Below, in pieces: positions 25,565-37,241 of a stretch of DNA of 64,000 nucleotides (its first letter is position 1; the number at the start of each line of letters is the position of its first letter). Position numbers and translations under genes: made by a program. Source of the stretch: Dryomyza anilis (Eukaryota; Arthropoda; Insecta; Diptera; Dryomyzidae); NCBI GenBank assembly GCA_951804985.1, contig OX638132.1:43252791-43316790 (forward strand), written 5' to 3'. Below the pieces are notes generated by a model. The model saw nothing but the letters and a program-made list of their open reading frames with translations, was not told the origin of the DNA and searched no databases.

Positions 25565-28500
25565 CAAGAACCCTTGCTTCGATTATAAGAATTTATATTG
25601 GATTATAAGAATTTATATTGGAATTAAAAGGGCAAAAATAGAATACAAAATGTGCCAACTTTGAGGCCTCTACGACTTGTATTTACGGAGTTATGAGCAT
25701 TTAAAGTTTGAGACGTGATTTCTCAAGAACTGTTCCGCCGTTTATAATGATTTTTATTAGAATTAAAGACAAAAATAGATCACAAAATGTGCCAACTTTG
25801 AGGCCTCTACGACTCATATTTACGGAGTTATGAGCATTTTAAGTTTGAGACGCGATTTCTCAAGAACCCTTGCACCGATTATAATAATTTATATTGGAAT
25901 TAAAAGTGCAAGAATAGATTACAAAATGTGCCAACATTGAGGCCTCTACGACACGTATTTACGGAGTTATGAGCATTTTAAATTTGAGACGTGATACCTC
26001 AAAAAGTGTCAACTTTGAGACCCCTACGACTTGTATTTACGGAGTTATGAGAATTTTATGTTTGAGACGTGATTTCTCAATAACCACATGCGCCAATTAT
26101 AATGATTTATATTGGAATTAAAAGGGCAGACATAGATCACAAAATGTGCCAACTTTGAGGCCTCTACGACTCATATTTACGAAGTTATGAGCATTTTATA
26201 TTTGAGAAGTAATCCTCTCTGGAACCCTTGCGCCGATTATACTGATTTATATCAGAATTAAAAAGGGCAAAAATAGATTACCAAATGTGCCAACTTTGAG
26301 TCCTCTGCGACGCGTATTTACGGAGTTATGAGCATTTTAAATGAGAGAAGTAATCTCTCAAGAACCCTTGTGCCGATTATAAGGATTTATATTGGAATTA
26401 AAAGTGCAAGAATAGATTACAAAATGTGCAAACTTTGAGGCTTCTACGACGCGTATTTACGGAGTTATGAGCATTTTAAATTTGAGACGTGATTTTCAAG
26501 AACATTTGCGCCGAATATTGGAATTAAAAGGGCAAGAATAGATTACAAAATGTGCCAACTTTGAGCCCTCTACGACGCGTATTTACGAAGTTATGAGCAT
26601 TTTAAATTTGAGAAGTAATCTCTCAAGAACTTTTGCGCCGATTATAATGATGCCAACTTTGAGGCCTCTACGACGCGTATTTACGGAGTTATGAGCATTT
26701 TAAATTTGAGATGTAATCTCTCAAGAACCCTTGCGCCGATTATAATGATTTATATTATAATTAAAAGGGCAACAATAGATTACAAAATGTGCCAAATTTG
26801 AGGCCCTCTACGACTCGTATTTACGGAGTTATGAACATTTTAAGTTTGAGACGTGACTTCTCAAGAACCCTTGCACCGATTATAATTAGTTATATTAGAA
26901 TTAAAAGGCAAAAATAGATTATAAAATGTACAAACTTTGGGGCCTCTACGACTAGTATTTACGTAGTTATAATCATTTTATGTTTGAGACGTGTGTTCTC
27001 AATAACCACATGCGCCGATTATAATGATTTATATTGGAATTAAAAGGGCAAAAATAAATTACAAAATGTGCCAACTTTGAGGCCTCTGCGACTCATATTT
27101 AAGTAATTATGAGCATTTTAATTTTGAGAAGTGATTTTTTAAGTAATCTTGCTCCGATTATAATAAGTTATATTAAAATTATAATAATTATAATTAAAAG
27201 GGCAAAAATAAATTATAAAATGTGCACACTTTGAGACCCTCTACGACTCGTATTTACGGATTTATGATCATTTTAAGTTTGATACGTGACTTCTCAAGAA
27301 CCCTTGCGCCGATTATAATGAGTTATATTAGAATTAAAAGGGCAAAAATAGATTATAAAATGTGCCAACTTTAAGGCCTCTACGACGTGTATTTAAGGAG
27401 TTATGAGCATTTTATGTTTCAGATGTGATTTCTCAATAACCTCATGCGCCAATTATAATGATTTATATTGGAATTAAAAGGGCAAAAATAGATTACAAAA
27501 TGTGCCAACTTTGAGGCCTCTACGACTCATATTTAAGGAATTATGAGCATTTTTATTTTGAGATGTGATTTTTTAAGTAATCTTGCGCCGATTATAATAA
27601 GTTATATTAAAATTATAATAATTATAAAAAGTATAATTAAAAGGGCAAAAATAAATTATAAAATGTGCCAACTTTAAGGCCTTTACGACTCGTATTTAGG
27701 GAGTTATGAGCATTTTAAATTTGAGACGTGATTTTCAAGAACCCTTGCGCCGAATAATGATTTATATTGGAATTAAAAGGGCAAAAATAAATTACAAAAT
27801 GTACCAACTTTGTGGCCTCTAAGACGAGTATTTACAGAGTTATGAACATTTTAAATTTGAGACGTGATTTCTAAAGCTCCCTTGCGCCGATTATAATGAG
27901 TAATATTAGAATTAAAAGGGCACAAATAGATTATAAAATGTACAAAATTTGGGGCCTCTACGACTTGTATTTAGCAGTTATAAGCATTTTATGTTTGAGA
28001 CGTGTTTTCTCAATAACCTCATGCGCCGATTATAATGATTTATATTGGAATTAAAAGGGCAAAAATAGATTACAAAATGTGCCAACTTTGAGTTATGAGC
28101 ATTTTTAAGTTTGAGCCGTGATTTCTCAAGAACCCTTACTTCGATTGTAAGAATTTATATTGGATTATATGAATTTATATTGGAATAAAAGGGCAAAAAT
28201 AGATTACAAAATGTGTCAATTTTGAGGCCTCTACGACTTGTATTTAGGAATTCTGAGCATTTTAATTTTGAGATGTGATTTTTTTAAGTAATCTTGCGCC
28301 GATTATAATAAGTTATATTAAAATTATAATAATTATAATAATTATAAAAAGTATAATTAAAAGGGCAAACATAAATTATAATATGTGCCAACTTTGAGGA
28401 CTCTACGACTCGTATTTACGGAGTTATGAGCATTTTAAGTTTGAGACGTGATTTCTCAAGAACCCTTGCGCCGATTATAATGTTTTATATTGGAATTAAA

Positions 28501-29739
28501 AGTGCAAGAATATATTACAAAATGTGCCAACTTTGAGTTATGAGCATTTTAAGTTTGAGCCGTGATTTCTCAAGAACCCTTGCTTCGATTATAAGAATTT
28601 ATATTGGATTATAAGATCTTGTTATGAGAATTTTATATTTGAGACGTGATTTCTCAATAACAACATGCGCCAATTATAATGATTTATATTGGAATTAAAT
28701 TAAAAGGGCAAAAATAGATTACAAAATGTGCCAACTTTGAGGCCTCATATTTAAGGAATTTTAATTTTGAGATGTGATTTTTTAAGTAAACTTTCTCCGA
28801 TTATATAAGTTATATTAAAATTATAATAATTATAATAATTATAAAAAGTATAATTAAAAGGGCAGAAATAAATTATAAAATGTGCCAACGACGACGCATA
28901 TTTAAGGAGTTATGCTCATTTTAAGTTTGTGCCGTGAAATGTCAAGAACCCCAACGCCGATAATAATGATTTATATTGAAATTAAATGGGCCAACTTTGA
29001 GGCCTCTACGACGTGAATTTACGCAGTTATAAGCAATTTTGAGACGTGATTTCTCAAGAACCCTTGCGCCGATTATAATTATTTATATTGGAATTAAAAG
29101 TGCAACTTGTGCCAACTTTGAGGCCTCTACGACGCGTATTTACGGAGTTATGAGCATTTTAAGTTTGAGCCGTGAATTGTCAAGAACCCCTGCGCCGATA
29201 ATATTGATTTATATTAGAATTAAAATGGCAAAAATAGATTATAAAATGTGCCAACTTTGAGGCCTCTACGACGTGTATTTAAGGAATTATGAACATTTTA
29301 AATTTGAGACGTGATTTCTCAAGAACCGTTCCGCCGTTTATTATGATTACAAAATGTGCCAACTTTAAGTTATGAGCATTTTAAGTTTGAGCCGTGATTT
29401 CTCAAGAACCATTGCTTCGATTATAAGAATTTAAATTGGATTATAACAATTTATATTGGAATTAAAAGTGCAAGAATAGGTTACAAAATGTGCCGCCTTT
29501 GAGGCCTCTACGACTCATATTTAAGTAATTATGAGCATTTTAATTTTGAGATATGATTTTTTAAGTAAACTTATAATAATTATAATAGTTATAAAAAGTA
29601 TAATTAAAAGGGCAAAAATAAATTATAAAATGTGCCAACTTTGAGGCCTCTACGACTCGTATTAACGGAGTTATAGCATTTAAAGTTGGAGACGTGATTT
29701 CTCAAGAACCCTTGCGAAAAAATTTAAGGCCTATACGAC
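25565..29739 (+). repeat. Plus-oriented satellite, partly repeated then diverged, ending at hAT copy 1
   Basis: 25,565 to about 26,450 repeats 22,399 to about 23,250, including the truncated monomer. From there to 29,739 the monomers are more diverged, with shortened and rearranged copies (for example 26,640-26,660, 28,610-28,625, 28,885-29,000). Four monomers hold short ATAATTATAA tracts with AAAAAGTATAATTAAAAGGG beside them (about 27,610, 28,321, 28,817, 29,568). The last 25 bp (AATTTAAGGCCTATACGAC) form the left flank of the hAT element. No gene is seen. Confidence 0.9.
28321..28360 (+). repeat. Short, unexpanded precursor-like form of the 9-bp minisatellite
   Basis: AAATTATAATAATTATAATAATTATAAAAAGTATAATTAAAAGGG (given here only as its parts: about three ATTATAATA units, then AAAAAGTATAATTAAAAGGG) is followed by the same GAGGACTCTACGACTCG monomer that follows each large array. 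Just upstream (about 28,080) is the monomer that in the left units runs into the hairpin. This is the arrangement expected before expansion. Confidence 0.7.
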
Positions 29740-30604
29740 CAGGAGCCACCTTCAATTCCCAAAAAAATCCCATTTTCCCACGGAGTGAGAACAAAAATAC
29801 CTCCTTAAATCCCATGGGAAAAAATCCCAATTGAAGTGGAAAATACTATCTAAAATCCCAAAATCCCAATCTAAAATATTATAAAACTTTGTCACCTAAG
29901 TTAAATCGTTAGATTTATATAAAAATACATTTAACGATATTATAATTTTATTAAAAAAATATAAGAATATTTACAAAATACCATCTTCATTATTATCATC
30001 AGTGTTATTATTTTTAAACCCATACATTTCATTTGTAAATCATTCAAAATGTGTTTTATTAAACACTGCATCAAAACAATTTTTTGACTCTGTCAGTCGT
30101 TTGGCATGCATTATTGACGATAACATTTCAGTTGAAAGTCTATGCAGAAGAGTGCGGCAAATATGAAATAAATGAAATTAGTTTTCGCATTTCAGGATAC
30201 AGAAAATTATTATTTTCATTTTTAGAATTTAAAATGGCTTGCCAAAATTTTGTAAAATTTAAATCATTGTTTTCTTTGTGTTGTTTAATTTTCTTAAATT
30301 CTAAATGAATTTTGTTAATATTTTCATTGCTAATTATGTGCGGAACTAAACGAACTAATGGTATAATGCTATTATTTATTATATTTTTTGGATCTAAAAC
30401 GGTTACTTCTTTTAATATATCCATAATAATTAATTTTATTTATTATAAACAATATATATATAATTATATATAATTAGATCATATGAAATTGCATTTAAAT
30501 GATTTTTTTTTATATTGGGAAAAAAAAATCCCAAATCAATTGAATATCCCATGGGAAATCCCAATTCCCATCGCGATTGAGAAATCCCATTTTTGGGATT
30601 TATC
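29740..30604 (-). mobile_element. hAT-superfamily element remnant, copy 1 (left end present, right end deleted)
   Basis: The left terminus CAGGAGCCACCTT is visible and resembles the reverse complement of the right terminus seen in other copies (CATAGAAGCCACCTT). Subterminal sequence is rich in ATCCC/GGGAT words and has CCCATGGG near both ends, which could be transposase-binding repeats as is common in hAT elements. The interior holds only the last part of a transposase gene on the minus strand, so the element was non-autonomous. The right terminus is missing. GGGATTTATC joins minus-oriented satellite ATCACGTCTC through a shared ATC, and the satellite joined there lies some 350 bp beyond the right terminus in other copies. 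No convincing 8-bp target duplication is seen. Confidence 0.85.
29971..30424 (-). pseudogene. hAT transposase C-terminal fragment, copy 1, broken
   Basis: Read from 30,424 down, the fragment shows VLDPKN, then FTKFW, NFLYP and LPHSSA, the order of the hAT C-terminal dimerisation domain. After SSA a 33-bp loss (relative to the other copies) and a TAG end the frame at 30,140. Past the break, another frame continues with RNRLSTEMLSSIMHAKRL and FDAVFNKTHFE. An in-frame TGA follows at 30,040-30,042, then about 20 more codons rich in Asn and Asp to a TAA at 29,971. The N-terminal zinc finger and the catalytic RNase-H-like part are absent. The start at 30,424 is only the first Met of the surviving piece, not a true gene start. 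Confidence 0.85.
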
Positions 30605-32102
30605 TATCACGTCTCAAACATAAAATTCTCATAACTTCGTAAATACGAGTCGTAGAGGTCTCAAAGTTGGCACATTTCGTAATCTATTTTTGCCCTTTTA
30701 ATTCCAATATAAATTCTTATAATCCAATATAAATTCTTATAATCGATGCAAGGGTTCTTGAGAAATCACCGCTCAAACTTAAAATGCTCATAACTCAAAG
30801 TTGGCACATTTTGTAATCTATTTTAGCCCTTTAATTATAATATAAATCATAATAAACGGCGGAACGGTTCTTGAGGAATCACGTCTCAAATTTAAAATGC
30901 TCATAATTCCGTAAATACACGTCGCAGAGGCCTCAAAGTTGGTACATTTTATAATCTATTTTTGCCCTTTTAATTCTAATTTAACTCATTATAATCGGTG
31001 CAAGGGTTCTTGAAAAGTCACGTCTCAAATTGAAAATGCTCATAACTCCGTAAATACGCGTCGTAGAGGCCTCAAAGTTGGCACATTTTGTAATCTATTC
31101 TTGCACTTTTAATTCTAATATAAATCATTATAAATGGCGGAACGGTTCTTGAGAAATCACGTCTCAAATTTTAAATGCTCATAACTCCGTAAATACGAGT
31201 TGTAGAGGCCTTAAGTTGGCACATTTTGTAATTTATTTTTGCCCTTTTAATTCCAATATAAATCATTATAATCGGCGCATGTGGTTACTGAGAAAACACG
31301 TCTCAAACATAAAATGCTTATAACTTCGTAAATACAAGTCGTAGAGGCCCCAAAGTTTGTACATTTTATAATCTATTTTTGCCCTTTTAATTCTAATATA
31401 ACTCATTATAATCGGCGCAAGGGTTCTTGAGAAGTCACGTCTCAAATTTAAAATGCTCATAACTCCGTAAATACGCGTCGTAGAGGCCTCAAAGTTGGCA
31501 CATTTTGTAATCTATTCTTGCACTTTTAATTCTAATATAAATCATTATAAACGGCGGAACGGTTCTTGAGGAATCACGTCCCAAATTTAAAATATTCATA
31601 ACTCTGTAAATACTCGTCTTGGCACATTTTGTAATCTATTCTTGCGCTTCTAATTCCATATAAATCATTATTCGGCGCAAGGGTGCTTGGGAAATAACGT
31701 CTCAAATTTGCTCATAACTCCGTTAATACGAGTTATAGAGGCCTCAAAGTTGGCTCATTTTGTAATCTATTCTTGCCCTTTTAATTCCAATATAAATCAG
31801 TATAATCGGCGCATGGTGTTCTTGAGATATCAAGTCTCAAACTTTAAATGCTCATAACTCCGTAAATACGAGTCGTAGAGGCCTTAAATTTGGCACATTT
31901 TATAATATATATATATATTATAATATTATATATATTATATATATTATATATATATATTATTATATATATATATATATAATATTATATATATATTATATAT
32001 TATAATATTATTATAATTTTAATATAACTTATTATTATCGGCGCAAGATTACGTAAAAAATCACATCTCAAAATTAAAATGCGCATAATTCCTAAATATG
32101 AG
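30605..32102 (-). repeat. Minus-oriented 139-bp satellite block
   Basis: The monomers are reverse complements of the left-domain monomers (AAAGTTGGCACATTTTGTAATC, then GGTTCTTGAGAAATCACGTCTCAAA). The block includes shortened monomers near 31,600-31,700 and ends in the A/T tract at 31,899-32,017. From about 30,720 it is repeated 7,964 bp downstream. No gene is seen. Confidence 0.95.
31899..32017. repeat. AT-dinucleotide low-complexity tract
   Basis: About 120 bp of TA/AT and TATTAT words inside one minus-oriented monomer. It replaces the segment between GGCACATTTTATAAT and TTATAATTTTAATATAAC. In sister monomers this place holds CTTTTTATAATTATTATAA, the reverse complement of the minisatellite seed. 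The tract is largely self-complementary and could extrude a cruciform. Confidence 0.9.
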
Positions 32103-32131
32103 TTTTAAGTTTGAGCCGTGATTTCTTAAGA
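32103..32131 (+). repeat. Very short plus-oriented satellite segment before hAT copy 2
   Basis: TTTTAAGTTTGAGCCGTG and TTCTTAAG are plus-oriented monomer sequence. The polarity switch is at a shared ATGAG (CTAAATATGAG in minus sense, ATGAGCATTTTAAG in plus sense). The equivalent segment is about 370-790 bp long before copies 3, 4 and 6-9, so here it has been deleted. Confidence 0.85.
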
Positions 32132-32524
32132 ACTGCATCAAAACAATTTTTTGACTTTGTCAGTCGTTTCGCATGCATTATTGACGATAACATTTCAGTT
32201 GAAAGTCTATTTCTTGTTTTATTTTTATTTAAGCTCCACATTTGCAGAAGAGTGCGGCAAATATGAAATAAATGAAATTAGTTTTCGCATTTCAGGATAC
32301 AGAAAATTATTATTTTCATTTTTAGAATTTAAAATGGCTTGCCAAAATTTTGTAAAATTTAAATCATTGTTTTCTTTGTATTGTTTAATTTTCTTAAATT
32401 CTAAATGAATTTTGTTAATATTTTCATTGCTAATTATGTGCGGAACTAAACGAACTAAAGGTATAATGCTATTATTTATTATATTTTTTGGATCTAAAAC
32501 GGTTACTTCTTTTAATATATCCAT
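32132..32524 (-). pseudogene. hAT transposase C-terminal fragment, copy 2
   Basis: Open from 32,524 to 32,225 (99 codons): VLDPKN, FTKFW, NFLYP and LPHSSANVE, then LK and a stop. The family normally has the motif SSA.VER.FS. Here the sequence after VE jumps frame into SLNKNKTRNRLSTEMLSS, so a few codons including the conserved Arg and Phe are gone and the frame is shifted. The 3' part is cut at the satellite junction. This lesion is shared by copies 2-11. Confidence 0.85.
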
Positions 32525-32731
32525 AATAATTAATTTTATTTATTATAAACAATATATATATAATTATATATAATTAGATATTAAAAAATCATATGAAATT
32601 GCATTTAAATGATTTTTTTTTATATTGGGAAAAAAATCCCAAATCAATTGAATATCCCATGGGAAATCCCAATTCCCATCGCGATTGAGAAATCCCATTT
32701 TTGGGATTTATCCCAAAAGGTGGCTTCTATG
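32132..32731 (-). mobile_element. hAT remnant, copy 2 (left-truncated, right terminus intact)
   Basis: The left end is not the hAT terminus. Satellite TTCTTAAGAACTG runs into hAT ACTGCATCAAAACAATTTTTTG, sharing ACTG. The right terminus GGTGGCTTCTATG is intact, followed by CGCGTCAAAGTTGG. Relative to copies 10 and 11 a GTAGAGGCCTC word is missing there. Both features are common to copies 2-9. Confidence 0.85.
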
Positions 32732-34980
32732 CGCGTCAAAGTTGGCACATTTTGTAAACTATTTTTGCCCATTTAATTCCAATATAAATCATTATTATCG
32801 GCGCAGGGGTTCTTGACAATTCACGGCACAAACTTAAAATGCTCATAACTCCGAAAATACGCGTCGTAGAGGCCTCAAAGTTGTCACATTTTGTAAACTA
32901 TTTAATTCCCATTTAATTCCAATATTTTAATTATAATATAAATCATAATATAAGGCGGAACGGTTCTTGAGAAATCACGTCTCAAATTTAAAATGCTCAT
33001 AACTCCGAAATACACGTCGTAGAGTCCTAAAGGTAGGCACATTCCAATATAAATCATTATAATCGGCGCATGGGGTTCTTGAGAAATCACGTCTCAAACA
33101 TAAAATTCTCATAACTTCGTAAATACGAGTCGTAGAGGTCTCAAAGTTGGCACATTTCGTAATCCATTTTTGCCCTTTTAATTCCAATATAAATTCTTAT
33201 AATCCAATATAAATTCTTATAATCGATGCAAGGGTTCTTGAGAAATCACCGCTCAAACTTAAAATGCTCATAACTCAAAGTTGGCACATTTTGTAATCTA
33301 TTTTAGCCCTTTAATTATAATATAAATCATAATAAACGGCGGAACGGTTCTTGAGGAATCACGTCTCAAATTTAAAATGCTCATAATTCCGTAAATACAC
33401 GTCGCAGAGGCCTCAAAGTTGGTACATTTTATAATCTATTTTTGCCCTTTTAATTCTAATATAACTCATTATAATCGGTGCAAGGGTTCTTGAGAAGTTA
33501 CGTCTCAAATTGAAAATGCTCATAACTCCGTAAATACGCGTCGTAGCGGCCTCAAAGTTGGCACATTTTGTAATCTATTCTTGCACTTTTAATTCTAATA
33601 TAAATCATTATAAATGGCGGAACGGTTCTTGAGAAATCACGTCTCAAATTTTAAATGCTCATAACTCCGTAAATACGAGTTGTAGAGGCCTTAAGTTGGC
33701 ACATTTTGTAATTATTTTTGCCCTTTTAATTCCAATATAAATCATTATAATCGGCGCATGTGGTTATTGAGAAAACACGTCTCAAACATAAAATGCTTAT
33801 AACTTCGTAAATACAAGTCGTAGAGGCCCCAAAGTTTGTACATTTTATAATCTATTTTTGCCTTTTAATTCTAATATAACTCATTATAATCGGCGCAAGG
33901 GTTCTTGAGAAGTCACGTCTCAAATTTAAAATGCTCATAACTCCGTAAATACGCGTCGTAGAGGCCTCAAAGTTGGCACATTTTGTAATCTATTCTTGCG
34001 CTTCTAATTCCATATAAATCATTATTCGGCGCAAGGGTGCTTGGGAAATAACGTCTCAAATTTAAAATGCTCATAACTCCGTTAATACGAGTTATAGAGG
34101 CCTCAAATTTGGCACATTTTATAATTTATTTTTGCCCTTTTAAATATACTTTTTATAATTATTATAATTTTAATATAACTTATTATAATCGGCGCAAGAT
34201 TACTTAAAAAATCACATCTCAAAATTAAAATGCTCATAATTCCTAAATATGAGTCGTAGAGGCCTCAAGTTGGCACATTTTGTAATCTATTTTTGCCCTT
34301 TTATTCCAATATAAATTCTTATAATCCAATACAAATTCTTATAATCGAAGCAAGGGTTCTTGAGAAATCACGGCTAACATGCTCATAACTGAAAGTTGGC
34401 ACATTTTGTAATCTATTCTTGCACTTTTAATTCCAATATAAATCATTATAATCGGCGCAAGGGTTCTTGAGAAATCACGTCTCAAACTTTAAATGCTCAT
34501 AACTCAAAGTTGGCGCATTTTATAATTTATTTTTGCCCTTTTAATTATACTTTTTATAATTATTATAATTTTAATATAACTAATTATAATCGGAGCAAGT
34601 TTACTTAAAAAATCACATCTCAAACTTAAAATGCTCTTAATCACGTAAATATGAGTCGTAGAGGCCTCAATTGCCCTTTTAATTCCAATATAAATTCTTA
34701 TAATCCAATATAAATTCTTTTAATCGTAGCAAGAGTTCTTGAGAAATCACGGTTCAAACTTAAAACGCTCATAACTCAAAGTTGGCACATTTTGTAATCT
34801 ATTTTAGCCCTTTAATTTTAATATAAATCATAATAAACGGCGGGATGGTTCTTGAGAAATCACGTCTCAAATTTCAAATGCTCATAACTCCGTAAATACA
34901 CGTCGTAGAGTTCTCAAAGTTGGCACATTTTATAATCTATTTTTTCCCATTTAATTCCAATATAAATCATTATTATCGGT
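32732..34980 (-). repeat. Minus-oriented 139-bp satellite block
   Basis: About 16 monomers. Differences from sister blocks include loss of about 30 bp in GGTAGGCACATTCCAATATAAATC (33,035-33,055). Seed-bearing monomers (CTTTTTATAATTATTATAATTTT) lie at 34,148 and 34,550. The block ends at TATTATCGGT, where polarity switches. No gene is seen. Confidence 0.95.
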
Positions 34981-35770
34981 ATATAAATTACAAAATGTAC
35001 CAACTTTGTGGCCTCTAAGACGAGTATTTACAGAGTTATAAACATTTTAAATTTGAGACGTGATTTCTCAAGCTCCCTTGCGCCGATTATAATGAGTAAT
35101 ATTAGAACTAAAAGGGCACAAATAGATTATAAAATGTACAAAATTTGGGGCCTCTACGACTTGTATTTAGCAGTTATAAGCATTTTATGTTTGAGACGTG
35201 TTTTCTCAATAACCTCATGCGCCGATTATAATGATTTATATTGGAATTAAAAGGGCAAAAATAGATTACAAAATGTGCCAACTTTGAGTTATGAGCATTT
35301 TAAGTTTGAGCCGTGATTTCTCAAGAACCCTTACTTCGATTGTAAGAATTTATATTGGATTATATGAATTTATATTGGAATAAAAGGGCAAAAATAGATT
35401 ACAAAATGTGTCAATTTTGAGGCCTCTACGACTTGTATTTAGGAATTCTGAGCATTTTAATTTTGAGATGTGATTTTTTTAAGTAATCTTGCGCCGATTA
35501 TAATAAGTTATATTAATATTATAATAATTATAATAATTATAAAAAGTATAATTAAAAGGGCAAACATAAATTATAAAATGTGCCAACTTTGAGGACTCTA
35601 CGACTCGTATTTACGGAGTTATGAGCATTTTAAGTTTGAGACGTGATTTCTCAAGAACCCTTGCGCCGATTATAATGTTTTATATTGGAATTAAAAGTGC
35701 AAGAATATATTACAAAATGTGCCAACTTTGAGTTATGAGCATTTTAAGTTTGAGCCGTGATTTCTCAAGA
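34981..35770 (+). repeat. Plus-oriented satellite segment before hAT copy 3
   Basis: Starts mid-monomer (ATATAAATTACAAAATGTACC) and carries the GTGGCCTCTAAGACGAG diagnostic variant of the left domain. It also carries the cassette seen at 28,000-28,500, including the short ATTATAATA tract at about 35,515-35,545. This ties the right domain to the diverged end of the left domain. No gene is seen. Confidence 0.93.
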
Positions 35771-36162
35771 ACTGCATCAAAACAATTTTTTGACTCTGTC
35801 AGTCGTTTCGCATGCATTATTGACGATAACATTTCAGTTGAAAGTCCATTTCTTGTTTTATTTTTATTTAAGCTCCACATTTGCAGAAGAGTGCGGCAAA
35901 TATGAAATAAATGAAATTAGTTTTCGCAATTCAGGATACAGAAAATTATTATTTTCATTTTTAGAATTTAAAATGGCTTGCCAAAATTTTGTAAAATTTA
36001 AATCATTGTTTTCTTTGTGTTGTTTAATTTTCTTAAATTCTAAATGAATTTTGTTAATATTTTCATTGCTAATTATGTGCGGAACTAAACGAACTAATGG
36101 TATAATGCTATTATTTATTATATTTTTGGATCTAAAACGGTTACTTCTTTTAATATATCCAT
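35771..36162 (-). pseudogene. hAT transposase C-terminal fragment, copy 3, extra frameshift
   Basis: As copy 2, but one T is lost from the T-run near 36,122-36,127. VLDPKN is therefore split: the upstream part reads in a different frame and an accidental longer open frame begins at 36,190. The shared VE/S break and truncated 3' end are present. Confidence 0.82.
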
Positions 36163-36370
36163 AATAATTAATTTTATTTATTATAAACAATATATATATA
36201 ATTATATATAATTAGATACTAAAAAATCATATGAAATTGCATTTAAATGATTTTTTTTTATATTGGGAAAAAAAATCCCAAATCAATTGAATATCCCATG
36301 GGAAATCCCAATTCCCATCGCGATTGAGAAATCCCATTTTTGGGATTTATCCCAAAAGGTGGCTTCTATG
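35771..36370 (-). mobile_element. hAT remnant, copy 3 (left-truncated)
   Basis: Same ACTG satellite junction on the left and same right terminus GGTGGCTTCTATG as copy 2. Confidence 0.85.
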
Positions 36371-37230
36371 CGCGTCAAAGTTGGCACATTTTGTAAACTA
36401 TTTTTGCCCATTTAATTCCAATATAAATCATTATTATCGGCGCAGGGGTTCTTGACAATTCACGGCACAAACTTAAAATGCTCATAACTCCGTAAATACG
36501 CGTCGTAGAGGCCTCAAAGTTGGCACATTTTGTAAACTATTTAATTCCCATTTAATTCCAATATTTTAATTATAATATAAATCATAATATAAGGCGGAAC
36601 GGTTCTTGCGAAATCACGTCTCAAATTTAAAAAGCTCATAACTCCGAAATACACGTCGTAGAGTCCTAAAGGTTGGCACATTTTGTAATCTATTCTTGCA
36701 CTTTTAATTCCAATATAAATCATTATAATCGGCGCATGGGGTTCTTGAGAAATCACGTCTCAAACATAAAATTCTCATAACTTCGTAAATACGAGTCGTA
36801 GAGGTCTCAAAGTTGGCACATTTCGTAATCTATTTTTGCCCTTTTAATTCCAATATAAATTCTTATAATCCAATATAAATTCTTATAATCGATGCAAGGG
36901 TTCTTGAGAAATCACCGCTCAAACTTAAAATGCTCATAACTCAAAGTTGGCACATTTTGTAATCTATTTTAGCCCTTTAATTATAATATAAATCATAATA
37001 AACGGCGGAACGGTTCTTGAGGAATCACGTCTCAAATTTTAAATGCTCATAATTCCGTAAATACACGTCGCAGAGGCCTCAAAGTTGGTACATTTTATAA
37101 TCTATTTTTGCCCTTTTAATTCTAATATAAATCATTATAAATGGCGGAACGGTTCTTGAGAAATCACGTCTCAAATTTTAAATGCTCATAACTCCGTAAA
37201 TACGAGTTGTAGAGGCCTTAAGTTGGCACA
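36371..37230 (-). repeat. Minus-oriented 139-bp satellite block
   Basis: About six monomers, ending at TTGGCACA where polarity switches through a small inverted repeat with the following TGTGTCAA. Contains AAAAAGCTCATAACTCCG, specific to copies 3 and 6. No gene is seen. Confidence 0.94.
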
Positions 37231-37241
37231 AAATGTGTCAA
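37223..37241. other. Inverted-repeat junction, minus to plus satellite
   Basis: TTGGCACA-AAA-TGTGTCAA is an 8-bp stem with one mismatch. It is formed where the minus monomer (GTTGGCACATTTTGT) meets the plus monomer (ACAAAATGTGTCAATT). The same junction is at 45,187 and 50,258. Confidence 0.8.

Noticed and set aside
30427..30480. Promoter-like TATATATAATTATATATAATTAG upstream of the transposase remnant
   Set aside because: A/T-rich words are everywhere in this window, the segment lies inside a truncated gene copy, and nothing supports transcription.
29720..30620. An 8-bp target-site duplication around the hAT element
   Set aside because: The 8 bp beside the two ends match at only about half the positions as direct repeats. 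The flanks are better explained as inverted copies of one monomer site.
31266..31460. 62-71-codon minus-strand frames in the right domain (for example 31,266, 32,902, 36,541, 39,228, 52,268, 61,210)
   Set aside because: They are satellite read in minus orientation, giving the same peptide words as the left-domain frames. No family resemblance.
32151..32408. Plus-strand 85-96-codon frames over the hAT remnants, with a hydrophobic stretch that could pass for a signal peptide
   Set aside because: They are antisense to the recognisable hAT dimerisation-domain remnant, begin partly in satellite, and the hydrophobic residues come from antisense Lys/Asn-rich codons.
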